This document shows, piece by piece, positions 1-13,540 of a DNA stretch of 64,000 bases. Location: contig NC_045138.2 in NCBI RefSeq assembly GCF_008831285.2, forward strand, positions 14,272,571 through 14,336,570, in the 5' to 3' direction. The translations under genes and the position numbers were made by a program. How positions within the stretch are numbered: position 1 is the first letter of the stretch; every line of letters starts with the position of its first letter. Below the pieces are notes generated by a model, which was not told the DNA's origin, did not search any database, and saw only the letters and a program-made list of their open reading frames with translations. Source of the stretch: Nymphaea colorata. Its lineage: Eukaryota > Streptophyta > Magnoliopsida > Nymphaeales > Nymphaeaceae.

Positions 1-36
1 CTTTCTTCTTTCATGCTAACATGGTGGTTGTGGCAG

Positions 37-3000
37 AGATGAACATGGAGCCGCTTATGGATTTGGGGAGCTGGAGGAGGCCTTCATGCCAAAGATTCAT
101 CATGGAGTAGGCATAGGAGACGATGGAGACAGAAAGCGTGGGTGTCCAATCCTTCACCTCCCTTTCTCTTTTTTTCATACTCTGATGACGTTTTCCTGTA
201 ACTGCCTGCTCCGAGAGAGATAAGAGAGAGAGACCTGTAACAAGATTTGAGAAATGGTACACGAGGCAGCATACCTATTTGGTCGTGGTAATCATTCCGA
301 GTCAGAGAGTTTGAATAGCATGACACAGCAAAAACGGAAAGAATACCAGCCCTGCTCCCTCCCCCATCTCCCTTTCCCTCACCTCTCCTGTGAAAACCAT
401 CACAAATTAATGGAGACAGCTAGTAATTTCGCTTTTGTTTTTATTCCCGGGTTTCCTTCCTCTCTTATTATTGTTTGATCAAAGAATTTGGACCGCCTTT
501 TTTCTGCAGCATTCTTAGGCGGTAGACCTCCAACTCTGGACATCTTTCCTTCATGGCCAATGAGGTTTCAACCACCACCGGGGGTCAGTAATCCCTCTCT
601 TTCTCCCTTTTTCTCTCATGAGATGTACACCATTTCGAAAGAAGGTGTGGATACTGTGACCAAAGGAGAGGTTGGAATATTTTTGGCAGACGAATTCCCG
701 GTCAGCAGAGAGTACAGATTCGGGATCTGCTCAGAATACGGCCTCCTGCAGAGCAGCAGACGCTCATTTTGAATCAGAGTCTCCCATGAGTAGTAGAAAA
801 GCGTCCGACCAATTACCGCCAGGGCACCAACCTAACCCAAGACCGGCGGAGATGGCCTTTGATCCTTCTTCCCGGACCCCAACAGCAGCTCCCGGCAACC
901 AATTGAAGCCTCCGGACAAGGTTCCTGCTTCTTCCCTTTTCCCAATTTCTTCCTCTCTCTTCTTCTTCTTCTTCTTCTTTCTTTCTCCTTTGTTTTTAAT
1001 TCTGCTGATTCCTGTCAACTGCCAACAATTTCTTTAAACTTGCACTGCTCTGTTATCATTATCATGATTACCACTGTTCGAAAAAGATTGTTGGTGGCGG
1101 TATTATTCTCTATTAAGTAACCAGAAGACACCGCAACCCATCCGAGTTTTGAAAACTTCGACCTTTGAAGATAAAATATCAAGCCAAAAAGCGACGTCGT
1201 TTACCTTTATCACTATCATATGCATATATTATTTCTTCTCACTGGTTATTTTCATGACTCGGCTGATCTCAAGCGCAAAAAAAAAAAAAAAAAAAATTAT
1301 GGCATTTGCAAGCTTTTTAATTTTCTTCTTTTCAAAGGAAAAGCAAGGCGCATTTCAAGGGGTAACTGCTAGTTATGCATTTAAACATTTTCTTTAATGG
1401 AATAATAATAATGTTAATAATGGGAGTCTACATGTTATTTTTTTAATAGTATGGTGATGATGAATCATCACCATGAGAAGTACCATCATATATAAGAACC
1501 TTTATGACCCAAGTCCCAGAAACGTATATTACCAGTGAAACTTGAGTATGATGCTTCACCAATTTCTCCACTGCATCTGAGGCTTCTACATGATCTAGAG
1601 GATGGTAACATTCTCCAACAACCCCACCCCATCGATCATTGCTATTGTTATTGCTAATATCATCTAACCTCAAGAGCAGGAATAAGCCTTAAACTTTTCT
1701 TTGAACAGAAATATTTGTTTCATTAATTTATGCTTATGCTGTCTTCTTTGTTGAAGCCTAACTTGTTCATGGTACTTCATTTTTTTAAAGAAGAAGGCAG
1801 CTTCCTCGAGTTCGGAGAAGGATGGTTCGAAGATATCGGACGCCAAGGTGAGGAATTGCAGAATACGTGCACAATGGTTTTCTTTCTTTTTCTTCATTCA
1901 TTACTTTTATCCTCTCCTGTTGTTGTTTTCTTCCTGGACTTTTTCTTCTTCGTTTTTCTTTTTCTAAACAAAATTCGTTGAACTCTCTTATGAATTCCTG
2001 TTTCCAATATGAAGATTTCAAGTCTGCAACTTTTGACGCTTTTTTGTCTTCAGACCTTGAGACGGTTAGCTCAGAATAGGGAGGCGGCAAGAAAAAGCCG
2101 GCTAAGAAAGAAGGTGAGCTTTTATTCTTTTCTGTTTCTGGGATGTTCATCGATCCATTTACTGCAGAAAACACCAAAAAGAGAATAACAAACCTTTTTC
2201 GACTACCAACTTTCGGCGATACTGTGAATATATATATATATATATATCAGAAATTAGAGTTATTTTAAATGATATTGCACATGATTCGTGAACCACTTTG
2301 TTTTCCTCTAGTCCAAAATTGCTATTTTAGTTAGAGAAAAGGCTGTTAATTGTTATTATTTGTTTCTGAAGGCTTATGTGCAGCAGTTAGAGAACAGTAG
2401 GATAAAACTGAACCAGCTAGAGCAAGAACTCCAAAGGGCAAGATCACAGGTTCACTTCAAATTCATCATCAATGTTTTTTTTTTTAAATTTTCTAAATAA
2501 TTTTTGGTTCTAGGTTCCTGGTTTTTCTCATACGCTCTAATATTTGAACTTTTAGGGTCTTCTCTTGGCAGGAGCTGGTGGTGGGAATCTTAGCTCAGGT
2601 GCAAATTTATTTATTTATTCATTCCCCTTTTTGATAATTTTCCATGCTTGATTGATTATCAGTATATGTTTTTCATAAAGGACTCCATTTTCAGATACCA
2701 CCTTCCCTTTCAAGTTAAATTTTCCAAGATTTCTTCTGCTTTGACGAACTTATAACGTGTGCAAAAAATTTCAACCATATTATTTTTCTATTGGCATTTG
2801 AAAATAATGGCTGTGGTTATGCGAAAGAGACCGTGCACCTCACATAGGTCAATCCTTCCATATAAAAATCACGAAATAGTTGTTATACCATCATCCTTAT
2901 CGTCATCAACTATCATAACTGTAACTATTATTATTATTAATTCTTTTTATATTGTTTAGTGAAATTTTGAATATCCACTTATACAAAAACAGTGAATGTA

Positions 3001-6000
3001 ACTTCCATGCTCATATCTGTACCTTCTAGATAATTGAATCTTTCTTTGGTCAGTAGTATTCACCAAAAAGTGAAAAAGGTAAAAAGCAAATAGGTACATA
3101 TATACAAACATATATGAGTGGTAGCTATATATATATATAGAGAGAGAGAGAGAGCGAGAGAGAGAGCGCTGTCAAATAAGCCTCAAAACTTATTAATTCT
3201 TTATAGTTTTAAAATATGTAGAAACACCTTTTATAAGATGGAAATTGCATATATTTGCTATTGGTGTAGAAAACGGCTCCCCCTTGAAAAACAAATCTAA
3301 GTTGAGAAAGTTCACAAAAATCTATCACTCGAGCAAAATGATAGGACTGAGGGTAAGTCTCATACTTGAATTAGTACTTATAAATCCTGGAAAACGAAAA
3401 GAGAAAAATATCATGGTCACGAGTTTAGTTGGCATTCTCCTGAAATTTTTTACCATGCCGATGACGATCCTCCTATATCTTTTCATAATAATATCCAGAT
3501 TTGAGATTTACTTCTTATTCTACAAAGGGTTCATGCTTATCTCCGTTTCCCTTTCATTTCTAGAACTGTTGAAAACATGATTCCCTTCGGTTGGTCAGAA
3601 AAATGTGAAAAAAACAATTATAATAAACCTTACAGAACTAAAGAAGCTAGGATATCTTATCTTAGAAGTAAACACGGTGTTCCTGCTCCATTCTTCAATA
3701 TTATACTCATGAATTTGGGGTGGCCTTCTACAGTCAACGATAAATGTTGGAATAAATTGTCCAAGGAAAAGTAGGTTGGTAGGCGTAATTATAAACAAAG
3801 ACCCACTTGTTCTTCATTTTGTAAGAATTACATATGTGTATGTAATATTTATTTATTTATTTATTTATATGGCATTGAAAAGCAACCTGGGGTTTGTAGG
3901 CCATGTAAGTTATCTATTTGGGTGCTGTGGCGCTATTTCTAGAAACAAGCAAGGACCTGAAGGAAATTATTTCCCATGCAATGTTCTTGTTCAGGTGCAG
4001 CAATCTTTGACATGGAACACTCAAGATGGCTGGAGGAGGACCAGCGGCACATGTCTGAGCTCCAGGCCGGAATCCACGCTCACTTGCCGGACGGCGAGCT
4101 CCGGGTGATCGTCGACAGCTGCCTCTCACACTATGACGAGATTTTCCGCCTCAAAGGCATCGCCGCTAAAACGGATGTCTTCCACCTGTTCTCAGGCATG
4201 TGGAAGACTCCGGCAGAACGCTGCTTCCTTTGGATGGGCGGATTCCGGCCATCTGATCTCCTCAAGGTAAGAAAAGCCAATCCACTCATATGCCACTTTT
4301 CTCGTCACGAAAGATCGAAGTGTGCTTCTATGCTCTTCATAAATGGCTAAGCCGTCCCTAACCTATTGTTGGCAACTTGGCCTGATGATCATATGTATCT
4401 GGTTCCAAGATTGCTTAGAATATGTGAATATAATGATTATGCATGCTTATTATATGGTCTTATGAACTTCATTGGTATGTCACGATATTTTATATGTTCA
4501 GTTTTGAAAACATGAATAACAGTTAGTATATTGACTTTATGTTGATTAGTAACTCATAATAAGTGCACGTAATCTTCATATTTAATTAGTTCACATCTCC
4601 ATCTTTCTCTCTCATATGCATGTACTTTCTTTTTCTTTGTGTGTTTTTTTTTTTTTGTAAATTGATGACATCTTGTCACCTATTCTAATAATATATTTTC
4701 CATTTTGTCGGCTCTTATTATATACATATATATATATATATAGCGTCTGTTTGTGCCAAAACGTCTGTAAGGTGATACTTAACAATTAAAGATGATGTTG
4801 TTACGCCACAAATTAAGAAATTTTAGTGACACGTACACAAATATTCGGCAGTTTTATAAGTTAGGTCCGGGATTGAAATTGCAATTAAGTTGGTATATTT
4901 ATTGAGTACTGTCACTGATGGTCTTAAGTTATTTGAAACCTATGAATTAATGCAAATAAATGCTTTCTAAAACTTGCACTTAAAACTATCGCAAGATTCG
5001 GAATTCTGGCGACCGCGCGGTGTCGCTGACGTTTGATAGAAATTACGTTTTTCATGACTAATGTATTGAACTCGGTCATAATTTATTATTGCATTTATTT
5101 TTTCTTAAATAAAATAGGCACATTTAATTGAAAAAAATTAAATAAAACATATGCTGAGACAGAGTTGCCTTTTTTAAAATTTAAAGATATAAAAATAGTT
5201 TTCTTGAACTCATTAGTAAAATGAAAAGAAAAGAAAAGAAAAACCAGTTGATCGATGAAGACGAAGAAGCAACTCTTATATGTCCGGTGCGGCAGTGCCA
5301 AGTAAAGCGTGACCAAGTTCATGAACTCGGTCAAGCTCCGTGGGATCCGCTTGGAAATAACGGTGCCAGTTAAGATCTTCAAGTCATGGATTTCATGAAA
5401 TTGACATCTTACCAAACATGACACGGACGTCAGGGTTGACATCCTTTAAATTATTATCCCGTAGTTTCGTTTTCATTATGTCTTTTTTTCGATGACCATG
5501 TTGCCCCTCAGCATGTTGCATGATAACAACTGTTTTTCTTTTTTTTTTTCCTCTCAAAAACTTCAAAAGTAAGTGAACTCCAGAGTTAAAAAATAAGGTT
5601 AAAGAATTTTCTTTTTTAAAAAAAAAGTCAGAAAATAAAGGGTATTTCTGGTACCAGAAAAAGTTCATGTTTGAGACCAAACAAGTTTCTTAAAAAAATG
5701 AGCTTCTCAAGATTAGTGCATTCTTTTTTTTAGGTGCTCATTTATTTTGGTTGCTAATTTAATTGACATTGAAATGACTATTTCACCCTTGGTCCGGTGC
5801 AGATCCTGGTACCACAATTGGAGCCGTTGACGGAGCAGCAGTTCTTGGGGATCTGCAGCCTCCAACAGTCGTCCCAGCAGGCGGAGGAAGCGCTGTCACA
5901 GGGACTCGACTCGTTGCAGCAGGCGCTCGCCGAGACCATCGCCGCCGGCTCTCTCAGCCACGGACCGGACGCCGGCAACTACATGGGTCAGATGGCCATA

Positions 6001-8459
6001 GCCCTCGGCAAGCTTGCCAATTATGAAGGATTCGTCCGACAGGTCCGGACCGGCTTTCTGCCACTCTCTCTTATTCAAACGGGTATTTTGGTCATTTCAT
6101 TCTGTTGAGCTTGATCCTTCTTGAAAACCTCATATTGTCTTCACTCGTTTCTTTCTAAAGGCCCCACAAGTTTGTTTTGTCCAACCCTAACAAAACACAA
6201 AGTAAAGAAAACTATGTAATTCTTTAATCTAGTTTTTTTATTACGTAAAAGTCGTAGGCGTTAATTTTTATATTTTGTAGTGTACAGACAAATCTAGATT
6301 GTCTATGCAAGAAATTATCTTCATTTTCAATTAAATTTTGTGTTTTATTTTTATATCTACATATTCATTAAGACAAAAACTAACTTTATTTTGCTTCATT
6401 TCTGTTTTTTTATTTTATATTTACGGATTCAGTAAAAGAAATTAACTTTGTCAAAATGGGAGTGGTTGCGGGATGTTTGTCATGGGAAGTCCATATCCAC
6501 ACCGGCCACGCTCAATATTCAACAGTTCATTTTAGATTTCTCTGATGTGCTTTGGCTTTCTCTACATTATCAAAACGGGTTGACTATTTGAAAAGGATTT
6601 CGTATGAAACCGGTGCATTCAAAAGATTCTTTTCTTTCTTTTTCTTTCCTTTTTTTCTTCAACTTTGCGAAAAACCACCGATTTTTTTTTTTAATCTTAA
6701 ATTATAAACTTTACTTAACTTAGAGGATTTAAGCTAACTCTCCTAGCTGGTGTATCAAGCACCTGTGGACATGACAAACATGAAAACTATAAAATTAAAA
6801 TAATATTTTAGTAATTTTGGATTGAATAGACCATGGAGTGGAGTCCCTGTATGCATGAAAGTGATAGGAGAATAATAAAGCGAATAACTTAATAATTCTA
6901 AAGTTTTCTTTAGGACGTCTCCATATTATTATTATCAATGCTGAGTGCTGGCTTTGTCTTTGTATCAATTTCTTATTAGGCATAAACATGGGGCAAAGCC
7001 CATTGCTATTGGCTTCGTTATTTTTAACAATCTTTCCCTTTTGTCTTCAACCATTTGTAGAGCTAATCATCCAAGAGAAATTTTTTTAATGGATATGCAC
7101 GAATTGCTTTAAAAAATAAGTCATTCAAAATTCACAGCTAATTAATGGTATTTCCCTTCTTTCTCTTTCAAAATAGCAGCTTGAGACAATATTCCCATCT
7201 TTTTATAAGATACTTTTTTCTTGGCGCCCAAAAAAACTTCAAAAAAAAAAGTTTCAAATCTATGTAGAGCAGGAACTTACAGCTCATATTGATCCCACAG
7301 TCAGAACCATCCAGGCATTTGGGTGTTACAAGTAGTTTTTAGTGCCTAAATGTGTTGAACAATTTATAACAAGGGCATCATATCAGCACATATTTTCTTG
7401 AAATAACATGATATTGCTCTTACTTTTAAGACTTTGTTGAAATACTTTTAGATCAGTATTTGGGCATGAATCAATTACATATTTTTCATTTTTTACTTAC
7501 ATTTTATTTTTGTACATTCATTATATGTATTTGATTTCTGTACATTTCACATTATAAAAAAACTGTAAGCTATCTTCTCTAAATGTTCAGTTGATTGAAA
7601 TTACAGAAGCACACTTAAAAGGAACGCCACTTGATAAAAAATTGGAGAAGAATTTTCTAGAGCCTAAAAGCCGGTAGTCATTTTAAAATAAAAAAAGTAA
7701 CTTTCACTGCTTCTCAACTATTTTTCTTTTTCTTTAAATGGCATGTTGTACCTAAAAAGGACTTCATAGGCTTTTCTTTTTTCTTCAGAAAGCTCCATAG
7801 CCTTTCTATGGATGCTTTTATTGTGTCAAATCGGTGTAGTTAGTGACGAATGTATGGACGCACAGGTGTAAAAGTTAGTGATTAAAATTCGGAAATAATG
7901 ATATTAAGAGGGGTTTTTCATTTTTAGAGATTATAGAGATGTTCTAAAGCCTTTTGATTTTTCATGAATATTGCAATAGAAAAAGCAAAAATAAACTGAA
8001 AATAAGAGTTAAAGAAACGTCAGATAAACTAAAGCAAGTAAAATAGATTCTTTAGTGAAAAAGATTTGAGAGAAAACTTTGAATAACGCTTGAATTGCAT
8101 AAAAAGAACACTTTAATGAATCAAATTCAAACTTGGGAATATTTTTCTATGGACGTTTATCATACCTAATTCGAATGCCATGTACATGATTTGTTCTGAA
8201 GATGATCATAGTAGGATACACAACAGTGGCATGTTTTGTTTCCCAAGTTCTTTTCTTTAGTGTCTAATCTTTTTTCTTTTTCCTTTTTCTTTCTTTTTTT
8301 TCCGGCTCGCAGGCTGACAATCTCCGGCAGCAGACCTTGCACCAGCTTCGCCGGATTCTGACAATCCGGCAGGCCGCCCGCTGCTTTCTGGCGATCGGTG
8401 AATACTACAGCCGTCTAAGAGCTCTGAGCTCTCTATGGGCCTCTCGCCCAAGGGAGTAA
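37..8459 (+). CDS. TGA9: TGA9/TGA10-type bZIP transcription factor with DOG1 domain (5' partial)
   Basis: Coding exons read as <37-137, 510-583, 690-920, 1791-1847, 2054-2113, 2372-2449, 2556-2598, 3995-4266, 5803-6042 and 8313-8459 (stop TAA); phases join cleanly to give about 433 residues in the window. The first visible exon has no in-frame ATG and an in-frame stop at 17-19 just before a likely acceptor (..TGGCAG at 31-36), so the start lies off the left edge. Visible landmarks in order: FGELEEAF, LDIFPSWP, ESPMSS (an extended N-terminus that I recall as typical of the TGA9/TGA10 clade), basic region NREAARKSRLRKK, the leucine zipper starting AYVQQLE, then the C-terminal DOG1 domain (WLEEDQRHMSELQAG to the end). 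Family knowledge: nuclear factors that bind TGACG motifs; Arabidopsis TGA9/TGA10 act with ROXY glutaredoxins in anther development. Family certain; clade likely; exact ortholog not testable here. The last two introns are long (1.5 and 2.3 kb). Confidence 0.9.
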
Positions 8460-10323
8460 GCCACTCACCCTTTTTTTTTACTCTTTTGCCCCCACAGAAG
8501 CATCAAAATGGCCACATATTTCCTAAACCCCTCCGAGCTAAAAGAAACCCACGAAACTTCATTAATTTCGATACCCGACCTTTATAATGAGATGACAAAC
8601 TGTCCCTTTCTTTCTAGACACCAAATTGAAGATTTCAAAAGAAATAGGATGTCGAAACCAATTTTGGAATTATTTGGTTGCTATATGGCCAATTATTCAC
8701 ACACTAAATGTCAAGAATACCCTTGCTAGCTACAGTTGTCTAGGTGCAATTCATACCCGATCATGGGATAGATTAGGAAATTCACATTTTGTCTTTTTTT
8801 TTTATATATAGTTGATTACAGGAAAACCAATGTTAGGAGGGGCAAGATAATATTATATCTCAAATATTTCATATCATTGCTTTCACGTCGATGCTCTGGA
8901 TATGTTCATGTTTGCTTTCAACTCAGAACGTCCCCATGCTAGACAATATCATAGAGCATCTATTTGCATTTCAGGCAGTAATATGCGAAACTCAAGGACA
9001 CCATATACCAGTCTTTTTTTCAAAAAAAAAAAAGAATTGAATTACCCATCTGCCCTTGCCGATATTGAGCTGTAAGTATAATATAGACTTAGGAAAACGA
9101 GCTAGAGTACTATGGCATGATCTTGGTACTCGATCTCTATGAAACAACACCATCTTCCCCATTGTGTATAATCTCTCAGGAGAACTGTCGTACGAGCTAG
9201 ATCTACTGAGAAGGCATTGTTTGTCATGAAACTGGTCCTTACTATGATCAAACGCAGGATAAGGTCTTATGTGAAGCCAGCCCACTGTGTAATAGATCCA
9301 GTTAAGGGCTGGATCTTGGTGATCTGCTTATAATAACAAACTCACAGGGTGGAAGCTTTTTGAATGCATAAAATATGGGCATTTTTCGGTTGGCAGATAC
9401 ATTGAGTATGTTCCTATTTGATGCACCTACTGTGGCATCGGATTTCACAACTGGACAATAAATATCATTGTTAGGTCCTGGTCCCCGACTTCCACTGTAC
9501 TGTCCACAATAAATATCATCATTAGGCCCATATATATATATATATATATAAGCCATCAACCAAACGAGGGGCGGTGGTACTGAAACTGATAAATGAGTCC
9601 ATGATTGATGCATAGAAGTCAGGAACTTGGGAGCGAATTGGAGTTTTCTTGATATAGCAGTGCAGAAAGAAGAGAGAGTAAAGAAGGCTCGATCTCAATC
9701 TTGTTAGGCTAATTGAGTTGATTTGATTTGTGATGTAGGGCAATGATATCAGAGGCACACGTAGTGCCGTCTGCAACTGATCTTCAGATGGTGCAGGTCC
9801 AACACCCAGAGAACCATTTCGGTTTCTGAAACTGAGACGATGAATTCCCAGAGTGGCACCACGGAATCCTCGTTTTTTGGGGAGGAACAGGTAGGCCAAG
9901 GGTCGGCAACGGGAAAAGAAAAAGAAAAGAAGAAGAATTGATGGAATCAGAAACAAACAGGAAAGGGAAATACAGAATAAACAGGCAGAATTGGTGGCTG
10001 CCCGTGTAGGATGGAAAGGGAAAAGGAAAAATTTGTATTTCTTTTTTCCTTTTGTAGGGAAGGAGGAGTTGTAATTTTTTCTTTCTAGTTTTTCTCTTTT
10101 GTAGGTCTCCATTCCTTGAAGGATGGTGGAAAAGAAATACAAAAGAACTTGTTGAAGCTGTCTAGAGAGAGAGAGAGAGAGAGAGTTAAATTTTAGAAAT
10201 TTTTACTTTTTTTACATTAAAATTTTGAAAAATAATATTTCGGCCTTTATCAAAATTTAAAAACTTTCTTTGGGGCTCCCTCATGAAAAAATCTCAGCTC
10301 CACTCCTGAACATAGTACCCTTG

Positions 10324-10367
10324 GGAATCAAATAGGAAACATATCGGAATCAAATAGGAAACATATC
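10324..10367. repeat. 22-bp direct tandem repeat, two copies
   Basis: A unit beginning GGAATCAAATAGG is repeated exactly at 10324-10345 and 10346-10367. It sits in the spacer and has no obvious function. Confidence 0.9.
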
Positions 10368-10548
10368 CACAACGCACCAATCTCTTCACCTAACTGCTAC
10401 TCATCATTTAGGAGAGAGAGAGTTTAGTAATGGAGATGGTCGGTAAAAGACAAAAGTGGGTGATAGATAGCAGAGCAAATTCTTTTTTGTTATTATTAAG
10501 ATGGCGCATGAAATTTCATACACGAGGACGGCGTATATAACCAGAAGC

Positions 10549-10610
10549 TTCGAATAGATAGTGGAGTGCGCCATTTTTCTTCGAATAGATAGTGGAGTGC
10601 GCCATTTTTC
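10549..10610. repeat. 31-bp direct tandem repeat, two copies
   Basis: A unit beginning TTCGAATAGATAGTGG is repeated exactly at 10549-10579 and 10580-10610. The perfect identity implies a recent slippage or duplication event. Confidence 0.9.
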
Positions 10611-11571
10611 TTGTGTGCATGGAAGGGGAGGGGTGTGTGTGTTGCAGGAAGCTACAAACATGCAATGCAAGTTGGTGAAAACGACGAGAGAGAGCAGTTG
10701 GTGCATTAAATGTTTGTTTGGAAGCTTTCGAACCAGCTTCCCTTCTTCTCCATACCTGCCTTTGGGAGTATAGATATTTATTATGTGCTATGAGAAAGGG
10801 AGAGACTGCATCAAAATGGGGCCAATCATCTCCTCTTGCAAGGGTTTGCAATTCACGTATAGGATATCCTTGGTACTAAAATCTCGTTATCTCAATTCGC
10901 ATTCAGATATGACCTTCTTCACGACCTTGAAAAGATCGCACTCAAACACCATGTGCGGTGACGGGTAAAGTACATTCTAGTCAAAAGAAGGCCGTGTTTG
11001 GGGATCTCAGTTTCCATGCACTGGATTTCCCAGCCTGCCCATTCCTCAGGTGAAAATGAAACGCAAATTGGCATTACTCTAGCTCAAAATTTTCTCACTA
11101 ATCGATTTTGACGTTTGTTTGATTCAATGGTTGGAAAATTTTGTCTCTCTTTCCTTTTCCCATCTCAACATTTTCCCTGAGCCCAAGAATGTGAGACTGC
11201 CTAACATATACATCCTGCAGTGTACGTCCCGGCCTTTTAAACCATGAATGAAGTTCATGATCCAAATCCCAGTGAATATTCTGGGCCCATTCTTATAGTG
11301 TGTCACCACCAAAACTTTTTTGGTGAAATTTTTTCCGTTTTTGGTTAATCGTCTCTTTCTTCCCGCTTTGTCATTCCAAATGCCACCAAGTAAAAGTATA
11401 TTATTGTTGAACATATTTCACATTTTATGTGCACTTTTCTTTACTGAATGGGTCGCTGATGAAGTGTCTCCTGTCAATGTGACCATATCAAAAGGATTTG
11501 GTGAAATCTAAAGGAACAACACCAAGTATGCAAGTTTGGTTGGTACTACATAATTAAATAATATGGAGAAA

Positions 11572-11602
<31 letters not shown>

Positions 11603-13540
11603 GTCTGGAACTTCGACTAAGAGGCATGGGAGGAGAATAAAGAAAGTACTATAAGTACATTTTGTCGCTCCAGTTTCCACTTTTAAAAAACTGGTGTGTT
11701 TGTATTTACAGTAAAACGCATTTCAAAGTGCATCCGTCCTTGAAATACAAGTAACATTTCCAAATGCACTCAAACATGACCAACATTATTTACTTATGCA
11801 AAGTAAATGTTCACTTTTTTATCTTCAAAATAAGTTGAAAATTTTTCAACCACTCCGGGTCATATTTTTCCGCCCTAACACTCGTTTGGACCTTAAATGC
11901 TTTCCAATTTATGTTGTGCTTTTCAGCATCACTTTTTGGTCGAAACTTTTATTCCAATGTGTACGTAAAGAAATTTTCTCTGCTAGTTTTACCCTATTTT
12001 TTCTGACTTGCATTCAAACACAAACTAACTAAAAATTTTGTGCAGTGATTGATGGAAGTTTACCACCCAAATTACAGATCAATTAGACGCATGCTAATTT
12101 CTTCCTAGAACAGAGATCAGCAGCTACTTTTTCATTAAAGAAAAAAAAAAAGGAAAATAAAAACAGAAATCTTTTCCACATTTATCCGCAAGAATTTGTA
12201 AATTATGGTGCCCAACATCCAAATCACGCATCAATTTGAAGCACCATTATTGGTACCAAATAAAGTAGTCACAATGTATGACCATAACCAGCCATTCTTT
12301 GCTATATTCAAACGCTATTGATAATGATTTCCTTTCTGACATGTCAATCACTTGCTAATGGCCATAACTATCGAGCAGATGGAAACAGAAGAACAAAATG
12401 TAGTTTAAGATGTCAGAACCCTGAACACATACTAACAGATTAACAACATTCAACTGCTTGAAATGGCCCAAAAGACTTTTACAATGATGATCTAATAAGA
12501 TGTTTCTGAAAGGTGCAATTTTGTTTCTTTACTTTCACGTTGTTCAACTTTCATACCTTTTAGTCTCTTGCAAATCCTTTCTTAGAGAATTTGCAATTAT
12601 AAGCGGAGCTCAAACTGGTTGATTTTAATCCAACAAAAACTATAAAGTTAATGTGTTCTTTACCACAACAATTTTGGATTTCGCAAAACATTTACTATTT
12701 TTCAAGTATTTTGATGAATCAAGAAAAATTCTGTGTGTTTGTGCATGCATGCATGTGGCGTGTATGCATATATTAGGTCCATTATATCAATTTTGACCAT
12801 AGCAAAAATATTATTTAAAAACATCAGAAAAGTGAATATCGGAATGCTTACACAAAGATCTTTAGAATACACTAAATAGAGAGAGAGAGAGAGAGAAATA
12901 ACCTAACGCCCATAAGAATCGAACTGAGAGAGAGAGACCCAAAAACATGAGAGAGAGAGAGAGAGAGACCCAAAAACATAGGCACTAGGCATTACACATT
13001 TTCAACGCACCACGGCCGAGCTTTACAAGAAAACATAAAACACAAAAAAATGCTCTTTAAACAGTTCGTCTCATCCTGGTATATTAAAGAAACAGTAATT
13101 AACCAGTAATCCATCACACGGCTAGATTGAGTTAGAGAGCTTTCTTTAATCCAGAAACATAAAGCAGTTCATATAGTACCTCAGCATGATGACACAGAGC
13201 CTGAGTTTGATGTGCTTGATGTGCTTATGCTCCTAGGAAACCCAGCTATGCACATGATCACATGTTGGGTTACTTCTAAACTGTGATATACCAGTGTAAT
13301 ATATTTTGTATCTGTAAACCGAGTCTTACAACTTGCAGGCTTTTGCCATGCTGAAAAATTGAACCAAGTTCTTTCCAGGTCAGCACAACTAACAAGAAGA
13401 AAGAATCAATTAAGTTACAAAATCAGGATGTAGTTTCTAAGCAGCAAGGCCTAGCAAAGAACAGTAAAAATTGAAATATATAGCTGATGAGAGAGTCAAG
13501 TTGCGAAAGAAATTGTAATCAGGTCTGGATCCATGAGAAG

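Larger units (their letters stand above)
8460..13540. other. Intergenic spacer, no convincing gene
   Basis: This 5 kb stretch between the stop of the TGA gene and the stop of the phosphatase gene is AT-rich and holds many short open frames, none with a recognised domain or exon-like boundaries. It contains (AT)n at about 9530-9550, (GA)n at about 10164-10186, (CT)n at about 11573-11602, and GA-rich runs at 12878-12968 where a short GA tract followed by ACCCAAAAACAT occurs twice. The longest frame (9522-10142, minus strand) begins at a TTG and is dominated by Phe/Leu/Ser runs from simple sequence. The 3' UTRs of both flanking genes must lie at its edges; I see no clear polyadenylation signal. 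Confidence 0.6.

Noticed and set aside
9522-10142. 206-codon open frame on the minus strand
   Set aside because: It starts at TTG, is dominated by Phe/Leu/Ser runs, ends in an (AT)n tract and matches no family that I know. It is probably chance openness.
12878-12990. Short repeats with interspersed unique bases, CRISPR-like at first glance
   Set aside because: Simple GA tracts with ACCCAAAAACAT twice; a plant nuclear context, with no regular spacer lengths.
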